DNA of 64,000 nucleotides, taken from Gilliamella sp. Pra-s52 (GTDB lineage: Bacteria > Pseudomonadota > Gammaproteobacteria > Enterobacterales > Orbaceae). Under the pieces are notes generated by a model, which did no database searches, was not told where the DNA came from, and was given only the letters and a program-made list of their open reading frames with translations. A program made the translations under genes and the position numbers. Shown here piece after piece: positions 30,764 through 42,265 of this stretch. Location: the NCBI RefSeq assembly GCF_009795805.1, contig NZ_WTEY01000005.1, forward strand, positions 83,570-147,569, read 5' to 3'. Every line of letters begins with the position of its first letter. Within the stretch, counting starts at the first letter, position 1.

Positions 30764-31666
30764 ATGCACATGAAATTTTATCCATGGATTATCAGTTTTC
30801 GTCCTAAAACTTTAGCACTTTCTTTTTCTTCTATTTTATTGGGTAATGCATTGGCCTATTGGCAACAATCTTTCGATGTACTTATATTGTTACTTTCACT
30901 CATTACTGCCAGCTTATTACAGATATTATCTAATTTAGCCAATGATTATGGTGATGCAGTTAAAGGGAGTGATAGGAAAAATGTGCTTGCTCATACTCGA
31001 GGGATTCAATTAGGGCTTATTACTCTTGAGCAGTTAAAAATAGCCCTGTATATTAACATTTTCTTATGTATTGTATCAGGCTTGAGTTTGATCATCATTG
31101 CCTGCCATAATACTTATCAATTTTTGATTTTTATATTACTAGGGTTACTATCTATTATTGCCGCAATTACTTATACGATAGGAAAAAAACCTTATGGTTA
31201 TATTGGATTAGGTGATTTATCTGTATTGATATTTTTTGGTCTAGTGGGTGTAATAGGTAGTTATTTTTTACAAGTAAAATTATTACCTGTATCAATTATA
31301 TTACCTGCGGTTAGTAGTGGATTGCTTGCTGTTGCTGTTTTAAATATTAACAATCTTCGTGATATTGATAGCGATAGCACAAATAATAAAAGAACATTGG
31401 TTGTATTAATGGGGAAAACTTTAGGAAAATATTACCATCTATTGTTATTGCTAAGTTCATTTATTTTATTTAGCCTATTTGCTTATTACTATTTACACAC
31501 AATTTATAGTGGATTATTTCTTTTAATCTTACCGTTATATGTCAAACATATTAATGATTTGTTTAAATTTAATAGTATAAAAACGGCCGTGCCTTTATTA
31601 ATACAAATGGTTAAGCTTGCTTTATTCACTAATTTACTTTATTGTTTGGGTATTATTTTGAGCTAG
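30764..31666 (+). CDS. menA: 1,4-dihydroxy-2-naphthoate polyprenyltransferase
   Basis: A 300-residue UbiA-family membrane enzyme that attaches the isoprenoid tail to 1,4-dihydroxy-2-naphthoate in menaquinone synthesis. The first aspartate-rich motif is NLANDYGDAVKGSD (about 57-70) and the second is NNLRDIDSD (about 196-204); eight or so membrane spans surround them. The start may be the first ATG or the one two codons later. It is next to rraA, as in E. coli. Confidence 0.95.
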   Translation: MHMKFYPWIISFRPKTLALSFSSILLGNALAYWQQSFDVLILLLSLITASLLQILSNLANDYGDAVKGSDRKNVLAHTRGIQLGLITLEQLKIALYINIFLCIVSGLSLIIIACHNTYQFLIFILLGLLSIIAAITYTIGKKPYGYIGLGDLSVLIFFGLVGVIGSYFLQVKLLPVSIILPAVSSGLLAVAVLNINNLRDIDSDSTNNKRTLVVLMGKTLGKYYHLLLLLSSFILFSLFAYYYLHTIYSGLFLLILPLYVKHINDLFKFNSIKTAVPLLIQMVKLALFTNLLYCLGIILS

Positions 31667-31752
31667 CTCACGTTTATTTAAATTTAATATCGTTTTACTT
31701 AATGTTAGCGTTATACTAAATATCATTAAACATGACAGCAAAAGGAGATTTG

Positions 31753-32247
31753 ATGATGGGGTTTGATACTTCAATTCTTTGCGATTATTATCCAGAAGAT
31801 GTTAACGTAGTTGAACCAATGTTCAGTAATTTTGGTGGCGTAACATCGTTTTCAGGTCAAGCTGTAACGGTTAAATGTTTTGAAGATAACGGCTTACTAT
31901 ACGAAATTTTACAATCCAATGGTGCAGGTAAAATCCTTGTCATTGATGGGGGGGGCTCTGTTCGTCGTGCGTTAATTGATGCAGAGCTGATAGATATTGC
32001 TGTTCAAAATCAATGGGAAGGAATTATTGTTTATGGTGCTGTTCGCCAAGTTGATTATCTGGCTGAAGCTGATATTGGCATTCAAGCTCTAGCTGCTATT
32101 CCAGTAGGAGCCGAAGACCAAGGTGTTGGAGAAATTGATATTCGTGTTAATTTTGGTGGTGTAACCTTTTTTTCAGGTGATTTTGTTTATGCCGATAACA
32201 CCGGTATTATATTATCTGAAATTGCTCTTGAAATTGAAGATAAATAA
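31753..32247 (+). CDS. rraA: RNase E activity regulator RraA
   Basis: About 164 residues matching E. coli RraA (161) end to end ([42 protein letters not shown]). RraA forms a ring that binds and inhibits RNase E. The frame opens at an ATG at 31732, but the AAAGGAG ribosome site lies inside that extension, 5-8 nt before tandem ATGs at 31753 and 31756, so the shorter form is right. Confidence 0.96.
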   Translation: MMGFDTSILCDYYPEDVNVVEPMFSNFGGVTSFSGQAVTVKCFEDNGLLYEILQSNGAGKILVIDGGGSVRRALIDAELIDIAVQNQWEGIIVYGAVRQVDYLAEADIGIQALAAIPVGAEDQGVGEIDIRVNFGGVTFFSGDFVYADNTGIILSEIALEIEDK

Positions 32248-32265
32248 AAAATAACCTCAACACTC

Positions 32266-32293
32266 AAACCGTCGATATTTATCGGCGGGTTTT
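32266..32293 (+). terminator. Terminator after rraA
   Basis: A stem with core CCGTCGAT/ATCGGCGG, a 4-nt loop and one bulge, followed by TTTT, about 20 bp after the rraA stop. Confidence 0.75.
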
Positions 32294-32344
32294 ATACTTA
32301 AACATCTACTTATCTGAAAATTTTTAACAAAAATCTTTTTAATT

Positions 32345-33451
32345 TTAAATTACTAGATTACGAATGTAACCACCAGTTACCGTTTTAATTAATCCTGCTA
32401 GTTCCATATCTAACAATTTAGTGGTAACTTCTGAAATCGACATATTCACTTGCTGAGCAATAATATCAACAGGAATCGGCTGATGGTGAATAATAGAAAA
32501 AATTTCAGGGTACAAAATAGAATTACATGGTTTTTCTTTAGGCTGATTATGAGAATTATTTACTACTGATAAATAACTACAATAATGCTCTAAAATATCA
32601 GTAGGTTTAGAAACTAAATAAGCGCCTTGTTTAATCAAATAATGTGTTCCACTACAGTTTTCATTATTAATATCACCTGGTAAGGCAAATACATCGCGAT
32701 TTTGTTCAAGTGCATAACGTGCAGTAATTAATGAACCACTTTTTTCTGAAGCTTCAACCACAAAGGTACCCAAACTTAACCCGCTAATAATTCGGTTTCG
32801 GCGAGGAAAATAAACCGATCTGGCTTTTTCAAACGGTAAAAATTCCGATACAATCGCCCCATCTTGCGACAAAATATCATTAGCTAAATTTAGATTTGAC
32901 CTTGGCGCTATCTTTGCTAAACCACTACCCAATACCGCAACAGTATAACCCGACACATCAAGTGCTCCACGATGGCAAATAGCATCTAAGCCCAATGCCA
33001 AACCACTGGTTATTGTTAAACCATTAATAGCTAACTCACTAGCGAAGTATCTTCCCCATTGTGCTCCGTATTCACTAAATTCTCGACTTCCGACCATAGC
33101 TAGTTGAGGCGAATGTAATAGCTGACGATTACCTAAAACAAACAATAATAAAGGTGGAGAGCAAATTTGTTTAAGTAATAATGGATAGTCATTATCACAA
33201 TAGGCAATAAGATATTTTGGAGGGCTAGGTGAATCTAGCCATTCAAGTATTGGTTCAAAATGGAGATATGAAGTCTCATAAAATAGCGCTAATTGAGCAT
33301 CAGACAATTTCAACTTATCTAATACATAAGAAACGTTTTGAATACTATTAGGTAAGTTGTTTGTAAAGATCTGCCCAATTTTTACAAAAATGGCTCGTTT
33401 CCCATAACTAAGCATTGAAATTCGTAATAAAAACTCATATTTACTCATCAT
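32345..33451 (-). CDS. dprA: DNA-processing protein DprA (Smf)
   Basis: About 368 residues. DprA loads RecA on incoming single-stranded DNA during transformation. A SAM-like N-terminus is followed by the Rossmann-like DNA-binding core (MVGSREFSEYGAQWGRYFA, SGLALGLDAICHRGAL, SEFLPFEKARSVYFPRRNRIISGLS, EASEKSGSLITARYALEQ) and a C-terminal winged helix (about 305-365). The frame extends four codons to a GTG at 33463; I prefer the ATG at 33451, though neither has a clear ribosome site. It is divergent from def. Confidence 0.93.
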   Translation of the reverse strand: MMSKYEFLLRISMLSYGKRAIFVKIGQIFTNNLPNSIQNVSYVLDKLKLSDAQLALFYETSYLHFEPILEWLDSPSPPKYLIAYCDNDYPLLLKQICSPPLLLFVLGNRQLLHSPQLAMVGSREFSEYGAQWGRYFASELAINGLTITSGLALGLDAICHRGALDVSGYTVAVLGSGLAKIAPRSNLNLANDILSQDGAIVSEFLPFEKARSVYFPRRNRIISGLSLGTFVVEASEKSGSLITARYALEQNRDVFALPGDINNENCSGTHYLIKQGAYLVSKPTDILEHYCSYLSVVNNSHNQPKEKPCNSILYPEIFSIIHHQPIPVDIIAQQVNMSISEVTTKLLDMELAGLIKTVTGGYIRNLVI

Positions 33452-33606
33452 GACTTTTTGCACTCATGTTAAATAATTTAGATATTTTGAATTGATAAGA
33501 TAAATACTATCAATAGCTAACAAAAGCTATTCATCAGTATGATAAATGTTTACAATAAACAGCAGATTGAATAAAACCAAAATTTGAGGAGTAGATCGAA
33601 TAATTT

Positions 33607-34119
33607 ATGGCTATTTTACCGGTATTACGTTTTCCTGATGAACGACTTCGCAAAGTTGCTAAGCCTCTTACCGAGTTCACCCCTGAGTTACAAACGATCA
33701 TTGATAACATGATTGAAACTATGTACGATGAAAACGGAATTGGTCTTGCTGCAACCCAAATTGATGTGCATGAACAAATTATTGTTATTGATGTATCAGA
33801 AGATAAAAGCCAAGTTTATGTGATCATCAATCCTGAAGTGATAAGCCAAGAAGGTGAAACAGGTATTGAGGAAGGATGCTTATCGGTACCAGATTGTCGT
33901 GGTTTTGTGCCAAGAGCAGAAAAAATCAAAATTAAAGCACTAGATCGTCATGGCAATCCTTATGAAATTGATGCCGATGAGATACTTGCTATTTGTATCC
34001 AGCACGAAATGGATCACTTGAAAGGTAAACTTTTTGTTGATTACCTTTCTCCACTTAAACGTCAACGAATCGAGCAAAAAATGAAGAAACTTGCTCGTGA
34101 AGAGCAACGAAATAAATAA
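33607..34119 (+). CDS. def: Peptide deformylase
   Basis: A 170-residue metalloenzyme that removes the N-formyl group from new proteins. All three motifs are present: GIGLAATQ (about 46-53), EGCLSVP with the metal-binding cysteine (about 89-95) and QHEMDHL with two histidines and the catalytic glutamate (about 133-139). Length matches E. coli (169). fmt, the usual partner, does not follow here; a terminator closes the transcript. Confidence 0.98.
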   Translation: MAILPVLRFPDERLRKVAKPLTEFTPELQTIIDNMIETMYDENGIGLAATQIDVHEQIIVIDVSEDKSQVYVIINPEVISQEGETGIEEGCLSVPDCRGFVPRAEKIKIKALDRHGNPYEIDADEILAICIQHEMDHLKGKLFVDYLSPLKRQRIEQKMKKLAREEQRNK

Positions 34120-34125
34120 AATAAT

Positions 34126-34155
34126 ACGCCACTAATTTGTGGCGTTAGTTTTTTT
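34126..34155 (+). terminator. Terminator after def
   Basis: A perfect 7-bp stem ACGCCAC/GTGGCGT with a 6-nt loop, followed by a T-run. It lies between convergent def and grpE. Confidence 0.88.
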
Positions 34156-34165
34156 ATCTAATAAG

Positions 34166-34759
34166 TTATTTAGCAACAATTACCATTGCAGGGCGAATTA
34201 ATCGGCCATTTAATGTATAACCTTTTTGAATGGTATTAACGATTTGCCCTGATTGATGTTCTGGCGATTCCACCATACTAATTGCTTGGTGCATATCAGG
34301 ATTTAATTGCGAATCTTCGGTATTTACCACTTCAATACCAAATTTTTTAACAGTATCTAAAAATGATTTTAATGTTAACTCTAATCCTTCAACAGTAGCT
34401 TTATGCTCTGGGTTGGTTTTATCTGTAGATTCTAAAGCTCTCTCTAGATTATCAATAACGGGTAATAATTCATTAGCAAATTTTTCTAGCGCAAACTTAC
34501 GAGCTTTATCAACATCTTGTTCAACACGTTTACGAACATTATCAATTTCTGCTCGAGCACGAATCATTGCTTCACTTTCATTTTTTTTAGCCAATTGTAA
34601 TGCTTGCTCAAGTTCTGCAATGCGAACATCTTTTGCTTTTAGTTGCTCTTCAATATTGGGTTGTGCAGGGGCTTCTTGCTCGATTGTTTCTTCTGCTGAT
34701 GTGTCAATATTAGTTTCGTTAGTTTCATTTTCTGACATATTTTTATCTTGTTCTGTCAT
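34166..34759 (-). CDS. grpE: Nucleotide exchange factor GrpE
   Basis: From the ATG at 34759 the protein has 197 residues, exactly the E. coli GrpE length. It has an acidic, disordered N-terminus, a long coiled coil (about residues 35-90) with [20 protein letters not shown], and the C-terminal beta domain ending RPAMVIVAK. GrpE releases ADP from DnaK. The open frame continues 48 codons upstream into the promoter region; GGAG sits about 6 nt before the chosen ATG. A sigma-32 promoter lies upstream. Confidence 0.97.
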   Translation of the reverse strand: MTEQDKNMSENETNETNIDTSAEETIEQEAPAQPNIEEQLKAKDVRIAELEQALQLAKKNESEAMIRARAEIDNVRKRVEQDVDKARKFALEKFANELLPVIDNLERALESTDKTNPEHKATVEGLELTLKSFLDTVKKFGIEVVNTEDSQLNPDMHQAISMVESPEHQSGQIVNTIQKGYTLNGRLIRPAMVIVAK

Positions 34760-34803
34760 AAGGTACTCCATAATGTAGTCGAAAACTGAGTGAATAACAG
34801 TTA

Positions 34804-34831
34804 TTATGGGGATAAATTTTATTATTACAAG
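34804..34831 (-). promoter_or_regulatory. Sigma-32 heat-shock promoter of grpE
   Basis: On the minus strand, CTTGTA (34826-34831) is followed 14 bp later by CCCCATAA (34804-34811), close to the RpoH consensus with the same 14-bp spacing as the groSL promoter in this window. It ends about 45 bp before the grpE start. Confidence 0.85.
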
Positions 34832-34912
34832 CTCCTCGGCATGTTGATATATGTTTTTTTGGATTAAAACTAAAAAATACATATAGTTATATGAAAAACA
34901 CAAGGATATTTT

Positions 34913-35791
34913 ATGGATACACCATTTAAATGCATCGGCCTTATTGGGCTTCCACGTAAGTTAGAGGCAATGGAAACCCATCAAGTGCTTTATGATTGGC
35001 TGGTTGGACTTGGCATTCGAGTGTTAGTTGAAGAACGGTTAAAAGAGCATATCTCATTTTCTGTTAACCAGTATGCATCACTAGAAACAATAGGAACACA
35101 AGCGGATCTGGCTATTGTGGTGGGTGGTGATGGTAATATGTTGCGTTCCGCACGCTATTTATCACACTATAAAATTAAGGTAATTGGTGTTAATCGAGGT
35201 AATTTAGGTTTTTTAACTGATATCTCTCATGAACAAGTGATTGAACAATTAAGTCCTGTTATTGCTGGCCAATATGATAATGATCCCCGATTTTTACTTG
35301 AAGTTTCTATTTATGATAATGGTAAATTAATTAATTCAGGGTTTGCAGTTAACGAAATTGTCGTAACGCCAAATACTGTTGCTCATATGATTGATTACGA
35401 TGTCTACATTAATGAACACAATGCATTTTCACAACGGGCTGATGGCTTAATTATTGCGACACCGACAGGCTCTACCGCTTATTCACTATCAGCTGGTGGA
35501 CCTATTTTAGCACCCCATTTAGATGCTTTAATTATTACACCAATGTTTCCTCACTCGCTAGCGGTCAGACCATTAGTGATTAAAAGTGATAATCCTATAC
35601 GCCTAAAATTTCCAACAACAGCACTGGATCTCAATATTGCTTGTGATAGTCAGATTATTTTACCAGTCAAACCAACTCAAGATGTAATTATTCGTCGATC
35701 TTTGTATGAATTTAATTTGATTCATACCAAAGATTATGATTATTTTAATAATCTTTCTACTAAGTTAGGGTGGTCGCAAAAGATGTTTTAG
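34913..35791 (+). CDS. nadK: NAD kinase
   Basis: A 292-residue enzyme that phosphorylates NAD to [17 protein letters not shown] contains the conserved GGDGN motif (about 70-76), and [23 protein letters not shown] the substrate-binding loop. Length equals E. coli NadK (292). It is divergent from grpE, the usual enterobacterial neighbour arrangement. Confidence 0.97.
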   Translation: MDTPFKCIGLIGLPRKLEAMETHQVLYDWLVGLGIRVLVEERLKEHISFSVNQYASLETIGTQADLAIVVGGDGNMLRSARYLSHYKIKVIGVNRGNLGFLTDISHEQVIEQLSPVIAGQYDNDPRFLLEVSIYDNGKLINSGFAVNEIVVTPNTVAHMIDYDVYINEHNAFSQRADGLIIATPTGSTAYSLSAGGPILAPHLDALIITPMFPHSLAVRPLVIKSDNPIRLKFPTTALDLNIACDSQIILPVKPTQDVIIRRSLYEFNLIHTKDYDYFNNLSTKLGWSQKMF

Positions 35792-35845
35792 CCTTTTTTG
35801 TAGAAAACTTTCAGGAAAATATGTTTTTCCGTATAAAATCACAAC

Positions 35846-36343
35846 TTAAATTATCAGTGTTATAACATAAACGGTGAATGATGAAAATATTGCGGCAATT
35901 ACATCATCCACCATAATGCCAAATCCACCAGGTACTCGTTTGTCAAACCAACGAATTGGCCAAGGCTTTGCCATATCAAAAACTCTAAAAGCCAAAAATG
36001 CTATAGCAATCCATAGCAGTGAGGTTTGTGGTATAAAAAATAAAGTTATCCACATTCCCACAAATTCATCCCAAACAATATGCCCTGAGTCATGAGTGTG
36101 TGTATCATCGGATGTTCTTTGACAAACAAAACAACCAAAAATAAATGTCACAAAAATAAATACCCAATATAAAGCTAGTTGCAAATCACAAAACATTAAC
36201 CATAAAGGGATAGCCATTAGTGATCCCATTGTTCCCGGCATAATTGGCGACATACCACTTCCTAGTCCAACAGCTAAAAAATGAATAGGATTACTTAGTC
36301 TTAGGAATTTTTTAAAATCTTTATTTCGTTCTTGTTTTGTCAT
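35846..36343 (-). CDS. pgpA: Phosphatidylglycerophosphatase A
   Basis: A 165-residue membrane enzyme that dephosphorylates phosphatidylglycerophosphate to phosphatidylglycerol. MPGTMGSL near residue 36, IVWDEFVGMW near 88-97 and the C-terminal DDVIAAI segment with its conserved aspartates are the family signature, with about four membrane spans. It stands alone here; thiL, its usual upstream partner, is not present. Confidence 0.95.
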   Translation of the reverse strand: MTKQERNKDFKKFLRLSNPIHFLAVGLGSGMSPIMPGTMGSLMAIPLWLMFCDLQLALYWVFIFVTFIFGCFVCQRTSDDTHTHDSGHIVWDEFVGMWITLFFIPQTSLLWIAIAFLAFRVFDMAKPWPIRWFDKRVPGGFGIMVDDVIAAIFSSFTVYVITLII

Positions 36344-36361
36344 GATTCAATATTCTTTTAA

Positions 36362-36390
36362 ATAAAATTTGCCGACGTTAAGCCGGCAAA
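36362..36390 (-). terminator. Terminator after argF
   Basis: A 7-bp stem TTTGCCG/CGGCAAA (36368-36374 with 36384-36390), 9-nt loop, followed by TTTTATT on the minus strand. It lies about 50 bp after the argF stop. Confidence 0.65.
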
Positions 36391-36439
36391 GAGGAAATAC
36401 TTAATTTAGCTAAGTATCTATGTATTGATTACGACAATA

Positions 36440-37450
36440 TTATTCATCTTTAGTTAATGTTGCAACCATTACCGCTTTAATGGTGTGCAGGCGATTTTCT
36501 GCTTCATCAAAAACAATACTGTGCTTAGATTCAAACACCTCATTAGTCACTTCAAGTCCATTGGTTAAACCATATTGAGCAGCCATTTGTTTACCAACAG
36601 TAGTATTCATATCATGAAAGGCAGGTAAACAGTGCATAAATTTGACATTTGGATTATTGGTGAGTTTGATTACATTTTCATTTACTTGATAAGGCGTTAA
36701 TAATTTAACCCGCTCATCCCAAACCTCTTTAGGTTCACCCATTGATACCCACACATCAGTATATAAAAAGTCGATATTTTTAACCCCTTCAGTAACATTT
36801 TCGGTTAAGATGATTTTGGCACCTGTCGTTTTCGCAATTTCTTGACATTTTTGTACCAGTTCAGCTTCGGGTTGGCAAGCTTTTGGCGCTACAAGACGAA
36901 TTTCCATTCCCATTAACGCAGCGCCTTCCATTAATGAATTTCCCATGTTATTATGGGCATCGCCTAAATAAGCAAACTTAACAGTTTTTAATTCACGTTG
37001 GCCGACGTGTTCTTTCATGGTCATAAAGTCAGCTAAAATTTGGGTTGGATGTGCTTCGGTAGTTAAACCATTCCAAACAGGGACTCCAGAATATTTTGCT
37101 AAGGTTTCAACGATCTCTTGGCCATAACCACGATATTCAATACCGTCATACATTCGGCCAAGTACTCGAGCGGTATCAGCAATTGACTCTTTATGCCCAA
37201 TTTGACTACCACTTGGTCCTAAATAGGTAACTTGAGCCCCTTGGTCAAAAGCGCCCACTTCAAAAGCACAACGAGTACGGGTAGAGTCTTTCTCAAAGAT
37301 AAGCGCAATATTTTTACCTATCAGATGTTTTTTTTCATTGCCTTGTTGTTTAGCTTGTTTTAATTCAATAGCAAGATCAATTAATTGATTAATTTCGGTA
37401 GGGGTAAAATCAAGTAACCGTAAAAAATGGCGCTGATAAAAACCGTGCAT
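36440..37450 (-). CDS. argF: Ornithine carbamoyltransferase
   Basis: A 336-residue enzyme that makes citrulline from ornithine and carbamoyl phosphate. The carbamoyl-phosphate loop STRTRCAFE (about 56-64), the ornithine-site HCLPAFHD (about 272-279) and the SMG loop are present; length is close to E. coli ArgF/ArgI (334). It is divergent from carAB, which makes its substrate carbamoyl phosphate. An ARG box sits in its promoter, and AGGAGC precedes the ATG. Confidence 0.97.
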   Translation of the reverse strand: MHGFYQRHFLRLLDFTPTEINQLIDLAIELKQAKQQGNEKKHLIGKNIALIFEKDSTRTRCAFEVGAFDQGAQVTYLGPSGSQIGHKESIADTARVLGRMYDGIEYRGYGQEIVETLAKYSGVPVWNGLTTEAHPTQILADFMTMKEHVGQRELKTVKFAYLGDAHNNMGNSLMEGAALMGMEIRLVAPKACQPEAELVQKCQEIAKTTGAKIILTENVTEGVKNIDFLYTDVWVSMGEPKEVWDERVKLLTPYQVNENVIKLTNNPNVKFMHCLPAFHDMNTTVGKQMAAQYGLTNGLEVTNEVFESKHSIVFDEAENRLHTIKAVMVATLTKDE

Positions 37451-37484
37451 GATAAGCTCCTAAATGACGACAAATATTTACATG

Positions 37485-37513
37485 ATTCTATTTGAATAAT
37501 TATGCAAACTCAA
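37485..37513 (-). promoter_or_regulatory. argF promoter with an ArgR box in the spacer
   Basis: On the minus strand, TTGAGT (37508-37513), 17 bp, TAGAAT (37485-37490). The spacer is filled by an 18-bp ARG box (37491-37508, core TGAATAATTATGCA) with a single mismatch to the TGAATWWWWATTCA consensus. Arginine-bound ArgR should block this promoter. Confidence 0.82.
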
Positions 37514-37663
37514 GCTAAACATGATAATAGAGATAATATTTTGTTTATTTCAGTCATAACGTCTCAAAAATTAGACATTATTATCTATTTATTTTTTATG
37601 ATATTGCTTTTTTTGTTTAAAAAATTGTAATAAAATGCTTAAATATTGTCTATTGCAAACAAG

Positions 37664-37706
37664 TATAATTGTTTTTTTATTCATTTATAATGATTTTTTA
37701 TTCAAA
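37664..37706 (+). promoter_or_regulatory. carAB promoter region with tandem ArgR boxes
   Basis: Two 18-bp ARG boxes (37668-37685 with two mismatches, 37689-37706 with one) are separated by exactly 3 bp, the canonical ArgR hexamer arrangement. One TATAAT -10 lies at 37664-37669 and another at 37686-37691 between the boxes, recalling the arginine-controlled downstream promoter of E. coli carAB. Confidence 0.82.
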
Positions 37707-37721
37707 AAGGCCTTTTAAATC

Positions 37722-38882
37722 ATGCGAACTTATGCCCTCCTTATGTTACAAGATGGTTCACAATTTGTTGGTAAGTCAATTGGTGCTGACGGACAAGCTG
37801 TTGGTGAGGTAGTGTTTAATACATCAATGACCGGTTACCAAGAGATTCTTACAGATCCTTCTTATTGCGAGCAATTGGTGACATTAACTTATCCACATAT
37901 TGGTAATGTTGGCACTAACAATGAAGATGCCGAGTCAGAGCAAGTTTATGCAAAAGGGCTAATCATTCGTGACTTACCATTATTATCTAGTAATTATCGA
38001 AATGAACTCGATCTTTCTAGCTATTTAAAAAAACATAATGTAGTTGCCATTGCTGATATTGATACACGTCATTTAACACGTATTCTGCGTGAAAAAGGTG
38101 CACAACATGGTGTGATTATAACGGCAAAAGATAAACAATCCTTGTTAGCAAAAGCCGCGGATGCTAAGCAACAGGCAATAAATTTTAAAGGATTAAATGG
38201 ACTTGATTTAGCCAAAGTTGTAACTTGCTCTAATAGTTATAGATGGACTCAAGGTTTATGGACAAGACAAAATGAACACAAAAATTCAAAATTAGAAAAT
38301 GAACTACCTTACCATGTTGTTGCCTATGATTTTGGTGTAAAACATAATATTTTACGAATGTTAGTTGAACGTGGTTGTCAATTAACTGTCGTACCGGCAA
38401 AAACAACGGCAGACGAAGTAATCGCATTAAATCCTGATGGGATTTTCTTGTCTAATGGCCCCGGTGATCCTGCACCATGCACTTATGCCATTGATGCCAT
38501 TAAGCAGTTTTTAAATACAAATATTCCTATTTTTGGTATTTGCTTAGGGCATCAACTTCTTGCGCTTGCTTGTGGTGCTAGAACTATCAAAATGAAGTTT
38601 GGTCATCATGGTGGTAATCATCCAGTTAAAGATCTAGAAAATAAGAAGGTGATGATCACGGCACAAAATCATGGTTTTGCGGTAGATGAAGCAAGTTTAC
38701 CTGCTCATTTACGAGCGACACATAAATCACTGTTCGATGGCTCATTGCAAGGTATTCACCACAACAAAAAACCAGCTTTTAGTTTTCAAGGTCATCCTGA
38801 AGCTAGTCCTGGACCTCATGATGCCGCACCTCTTTTTGATCACTTTATTGAGTTAATTAAAATTTATAAGCAGGAGCAATAA
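37722..38882 (+). CDS. carA: Carbamoyl-phosphate synthase small subunit
   Basis: A 386-residue glutamine amidotransferase subunit. After the N-terminal domain comes the class I GATase domain (about 195-380). Its catalytic cysteine is in [12 protein letters not shown] (about 270), with the histidine and glutamate in [11 protein letters not shown] (about 353). It supplies ammonia to CarB for arginine and pyrimidine synthesis. It starts the carAB operon, 2 bp before carB. Confidence 0.98.
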   Translation: MRTYALLMLQDGSQFVGKSIGADGQAVGEVVFNTSMTGYQEILTDPSYCEQLVTLTYPHIGNVGTNNEDAESEQVYAKGLIIRDLPLLSSNYRNELDLSSYLKKHNVVAIADIDTRHLTRILREKGAQHGVIITAKDKQSLLAKAADAKQQAINFKGLNGLDLAKVVTCSNSYRWTQGLWTRQNEHKNSKLENELPYHVVAYDFGVKHNILRMLVERGCQLTVVPAKTTADEVIALNPDGIFLSNGPGDPAPCTYAIDAIKQFLNTNIPIFGICLGHQLLALACGARTIKMKFGHHGGNHPVKDLENKKVMITAQNHGFAVDEASLPAHLRATHKSLFDGSLQGIHHNKKPAFSFQGHPEASPGPHDAAPLFDHFIELIKIYKQEQ

Positions 38883-38884
38883 TT

Positions 38885-41800
38885 ATGGCTAAGCGAACAG
38901 ATATAAAAAGTATACTAATTATTGGCGCAGGCCCAATTGTTATTGGTCAAGCATGTGAATTTGATTACTCAGGCGCACAAGCTTGTAAAGCCCTGCGTGA
39001 AGAAGGTTACAGGGTTATTTTAGTCAATTCAAATCCAGCAACTATCATGACTGATCCTGAAATGGCTGATGCTACTTATATTGAACCGATTCACTGGACA
39101 AGTGTTCGCAAGATTATTGAACAAGAAAGACCTGATGCTATTTTACCGACTATGGGCGGGCAAACAGCACTAAATTGCGCCTTAGAGCTTGAAAAACAAG
39201 GCGTATTGAAAGAATTTAATGTTGAAATGATTGGTGCAAAAGCTGATGCTATTGATAAAGCTGAAGATCGCAAACGCTTTGATGAAGCGATGAAAAAAAT
39301 CGGACTAGATACCGCACGATCAGGTATTGCACATTCACTTAAAGAGGCTTATTCCGTACTTGAACAAGTTGGTTTTCCCTGCATTATTCGTCCGTCATTT
39401 ACTATGGGCGGAACTGGTGGCGGTATTGCCTATAACACTGAAGAATTTGACGAAATTTGTACTCGCGGACTTGATCTCTCGCCAACTAATGAGTTACTGA
39501 TTGATGAATCGTTGATTGGTTGGAAAGAATATGAAATGGAAGTAGTGCGTGATAAAAATGATAACTGCATTATTGTTTGCTCCATTGAAAACTTTGACCC
39601 AATGGGAATTCATACTGGCGATTCAATTACGGTGGCTCCAGCACAAACTTTGACGGATAAAGAATACCAAATTATGCGTAACGCTTCAATTGCGGTTCTG
39701 CGTGAAATAGGTGTTGAAACTGGTGGCTCCAATGTGCAATTCTCAGTCGATCCTAAAACAGGGCGTTTGATCGTCATTGAAATGAATCCACGGGTATCAC
39801 GCTCATCAGCCTTAGCTTCGAAAGCAACAGGATTCCCAATTGCTAAGATCGCAGCTAAGTTGGCGGTTGGTTATACACTTGACGAATTATCTAACGATAT
39901 CACAGGGGGGAAAACACCCGCTTCATTTGAACCATCAATCGATTATGTTGTAACCAAAATTCCACGCTTTAATTTTGAAAAGTTTGCTGGTTGTAACGAC
40001 CGTTTAACCACACAAATGAAATCGGTTGGCGAAGTCATGGCAATTGGGCGAACTTTCCAAGAGTCATTACAAAAAGCCTTACGAGGGCTTGAGGTTGGTG
40101 CTTCAGGATTTGATCCTAAAGTTGATGATTATACCGATGAAAAAAATATTGCTAAAATTCGCTATGAACTGCAGGAAGCGGGAGCCGATCGCATTTGGTA
40201 TATTGCTGATGCTTTTAGGGCGGGATTGAGTTTAGATGAGATATTTACATTAACTAATATAGATCGTTGGTTTTTAGTGCAAATTGAAGAATTAGTTATC
40301 ATCGAAAATAAATTAAAACAGCAATTATTTGTTGATCTTGATAAAGAATCGCTGTGGCAATTAAAACGAAAAGGATTTTCAGATATTCGTATTGCAACAC
40401 TTCTAAATGTTAAAGAACAAGCAGTACGTGATTTACGTCATCAATATCAAATTCACCCTGTTTATAAACGTGTTGATACCTGTGCGGCTGAATTTGCAAC
40501 AGATACCGCTTATCTTTATTCAACCTATGAGCAAGAGTGTGAAGCTAATCCTCAATTTAGTCGTAAAAAAATTATGATCCTTGGTGGTGGTCCTAATCGG
40601 ATTGGGCAAGGTATTGAGTTTGATTATTGCTGTGTACATGCGGCATTGGCACTGCGCGAGGATGGTTATGAGACCATTATGGTTAACTGTAATCCAGAAA
40701 CGGTTTCAACCGATTACGATACTTCTGACCGCCTCTATTTTGAGCCAGTTACGCTTGAAGATGTGCTTGAAATTGCACATGTTGAAAAACCAGATGGTGT
40801 TGTTGTGCAATACGGTGGGCAAACACCGCTAAAACTGGCTCGTGCGCTTGAAGCTGCTGGGCTACCAATTATTGGTACCTCACCTGATGCTATAGATAAA
40901 GCCGAAGATCGTAAACGCTTTCAAGAAGTCGTCGATAAACTGGAATTAAAACAACCTGTCAACGCCACAGTGACCGATATTAACGAGGCTGTCATTGAAG
41001 CAGAAAAAATAGGTTACCCATTAGTGGTTAGACCTTCTTATGTATTAGGTGGTCGAGCAATGGAAATTGTCTATAATGAACAAGATTTAAGGCGTTATTT
41101 TAAAACAGCGGTAAGCGAATCAAATAATGCACCAGTCTTACTTGATCACTTTTTAGATGATGCAATTGAAGTTGATATTGATGTCATTGCTGATGGTGAG
41201 CAAATCCTGATTGGTGGCATTATGGAACATATTGAACAAGCAGGCATTCACTCTGGTGATTCTGCTTGCTCACTACCAACCCACACCTTAACTGCAGATA
41301 TTTTAGACAAACTACGACAACAAGCCAAACAATTAGCACTTGAACTCAATGTAAAAGGTTTAATGAATGGGCAATTTGCGGTGAAAGATAATCAAATTTA
41401 TTTGATCGAAATCAATCCTCGTGCAGCTCGCACTGTACCTTTTGTCTCAAAAGCAACGGGTTTACCTCTGGCGAAAATAGCGGCTCGCGTGATGACGGGG
41501 CAATCACTTGCCAAGCAAAATGTGACTAAAGAGGTGATTCCTCCTTATTATTCGGTAAAAGAAGTTGTATTACCGTTTAATAAATTCAGTGGCGTCGACC
41601 CAATCTTAGGTCCTGAAATGCGCTCAACGGGGGAAGTCATGGGAATCGGTAAAACCTTTGCAGAAGCCTTTGCTAAAGCACAACTTGGTAGTTTATCGAA
41701 TATGAAAAAATCAGGAAAAGCATTATTATCGGTTCGCGATCAGGATAAAACAAGGCTGTTAGAGGTAGCTAAACGATTAATTAATCATGGGTTTAGTATT

Positions 41801-42100
41801 GATGCAACTATTGGTACGGCAAAGGTATTACAACAAGCAAATATACCATGCCAAATTGTAAAAAAAGAAAATGAAGGGCGACCAAATATCCATGACCATA
41901 TAAAAAATGGCGAATATAGCTATATTCTTAATACCACTTCTGGACGAGCAGCTATTGAAGCGTCAAAAGTATTACGTCGAAGTGCCATTCAATATAAGGT
42001 ACATTACGATACCACGATGAATGCTGCTTATGCTACAACTGCAGCGCTAAATCACGATCCGGCACAAACTGTAACACCATTACAGCAACTTTATTGCTAA
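38885..42100 (+). CDS. carB: Carbamoyl-phosphate synthase large subunit
   Basis: A 1071-residue enzyme (E. coli 1073) built from two homologous ATP-grasp halves (about 1-400 and 553-935). Each half has a GPxxIGQ-type N-terminal motif and a [14 protein letters not shown] or [14 protein letters not shown] segment. An oligomerisation domain lies between them and an allosteric MGS-like domain ends the chain. It makes carbamoyl phosphate from bicarbonate, ammonia and two ATP. Confidence 0.99.
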   Translation: MAKRTDIKSILIIGAGPIVIGQACEFDYSGAQACKALREEGYRVILVNSNPATIMTDPEMADATYIEPIHWTSVRKIIEQERPDAILPTMGGQTALNCALELEKQGVLKEFNVEMIGAKADAIDKAEDRKRFDEAMKKIGLDTARSGIAHSLKEAYSVLEQVGFPCIIRPSFTMGGTGGGIAYNTEEFDEICTRGLDLSPTNELLIDESLIGWKEYEMEVVRDKNDNCIIVCSIENFDPMGIHTGDSITVAPAQTLTDKEYQIMRNASIAVLREIGVETGGSNVQFSVDPKTGRLIVIEMNPRVSRSSALASKATGFPIAKIAAKLAVGYTLDELSNDITGGKTPASFEPSIDYVVTKIPRFNFEKFAGCNDRLTTQMKSVGEVMAIGRTFQESLQKALRGLEVGASGFDPKVDDYTDEKNIAKIRYELQEAGADRIWYIADAFRAGLSLDEIFTLTNIDRWFLVQIEELVIIENKLKQQLFVDLDKESLWQLKRKGFSDIRIATLLNVKEQAVRDLRHQYQIHPVYKRVDTCAAEFATDTAYLYSTYEQECEANPQFSRKKIMILGGGPNRIGQGIEFDYCCVHAALALREDGYETIMVNCNPETVSTDYDTSDRLYFEPVTLEDVLEIAHVEKPDGVVVQYGGQTPLKLARALEAAGLPIIGTSPDAIDKAEDRKRFQEVVDKLELKQPVNATVTDINEAVIEAEKIGYPLVVRPSYVLGGRAMEIVYNEQDLRRYFKTAVSESNNAPVLLDHFLDDAIEVDIDVIADGEQILIGGIMEHIEQAGIHSGDSACSLPTHTLTADILDKLRQQAKQLALELNVKGLMNGQFAVKDNQIYLIEINPRAARTVPFVSKATGLPLAKIAARVMTGQSLAKQNVTKEVIPPYYSVKEVVLPFNKFSGVDPILGPEMRSTGEVMGIGKTFAEAFAKAQLGSLSNMKKSGKALLSVRDQDKTRLLEVAKRLINHGFSIDATIGTAKVLQQANIPCQIVKKENEGRPNIHDHIKNGEYSYILNTTSGRAAIEASKVLRRSAIQYKVHYDTTMNAAYATTAALNHDPAQTVTPLQQLYC

Positions 42101-42110
42101 TCACAAAGAT

Positions 42111-42133
42111 AAAGACGAGCGATGCTCGTCTTT
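42111..42133 (+). terminator. Hairpin after carB
   Basis: A perfect 10-bp stem AAAGACGAGC/GCTCGTCTTT with a 3-nt loop, 10 bp after the carB stop. The T-run is short (TTT), so termination may be partial. Confidence 0.7.
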
Positions 42134-42265
42134 AAAAATTCCATCCACAATATAATAACTTAGAAATCAGGCAATTGTTCTTAATAAACAATAAAATGCT
42201 CGTTTTTGATACAGAATAATGTTAATTTATTTGCTATATTTCAATCAATTTAATTAGTTATTATC

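Noticed and set aside
35814..35830. GGAAAA/TTTTCC hairpin between nadK and pgpA as a terminator
   Set aside because: A six-bp, mostly A-T stem with no T-run; too weak to call.
42181..42192. 12-bp match between the crRNA-like guide and DNA upstream of cas1
   Set aside because: It covers only guide positions 9-20 (PAM-distal), the seed does not match and there is no CC PAM. Chance is a fair explanation in AT-rich DNA.
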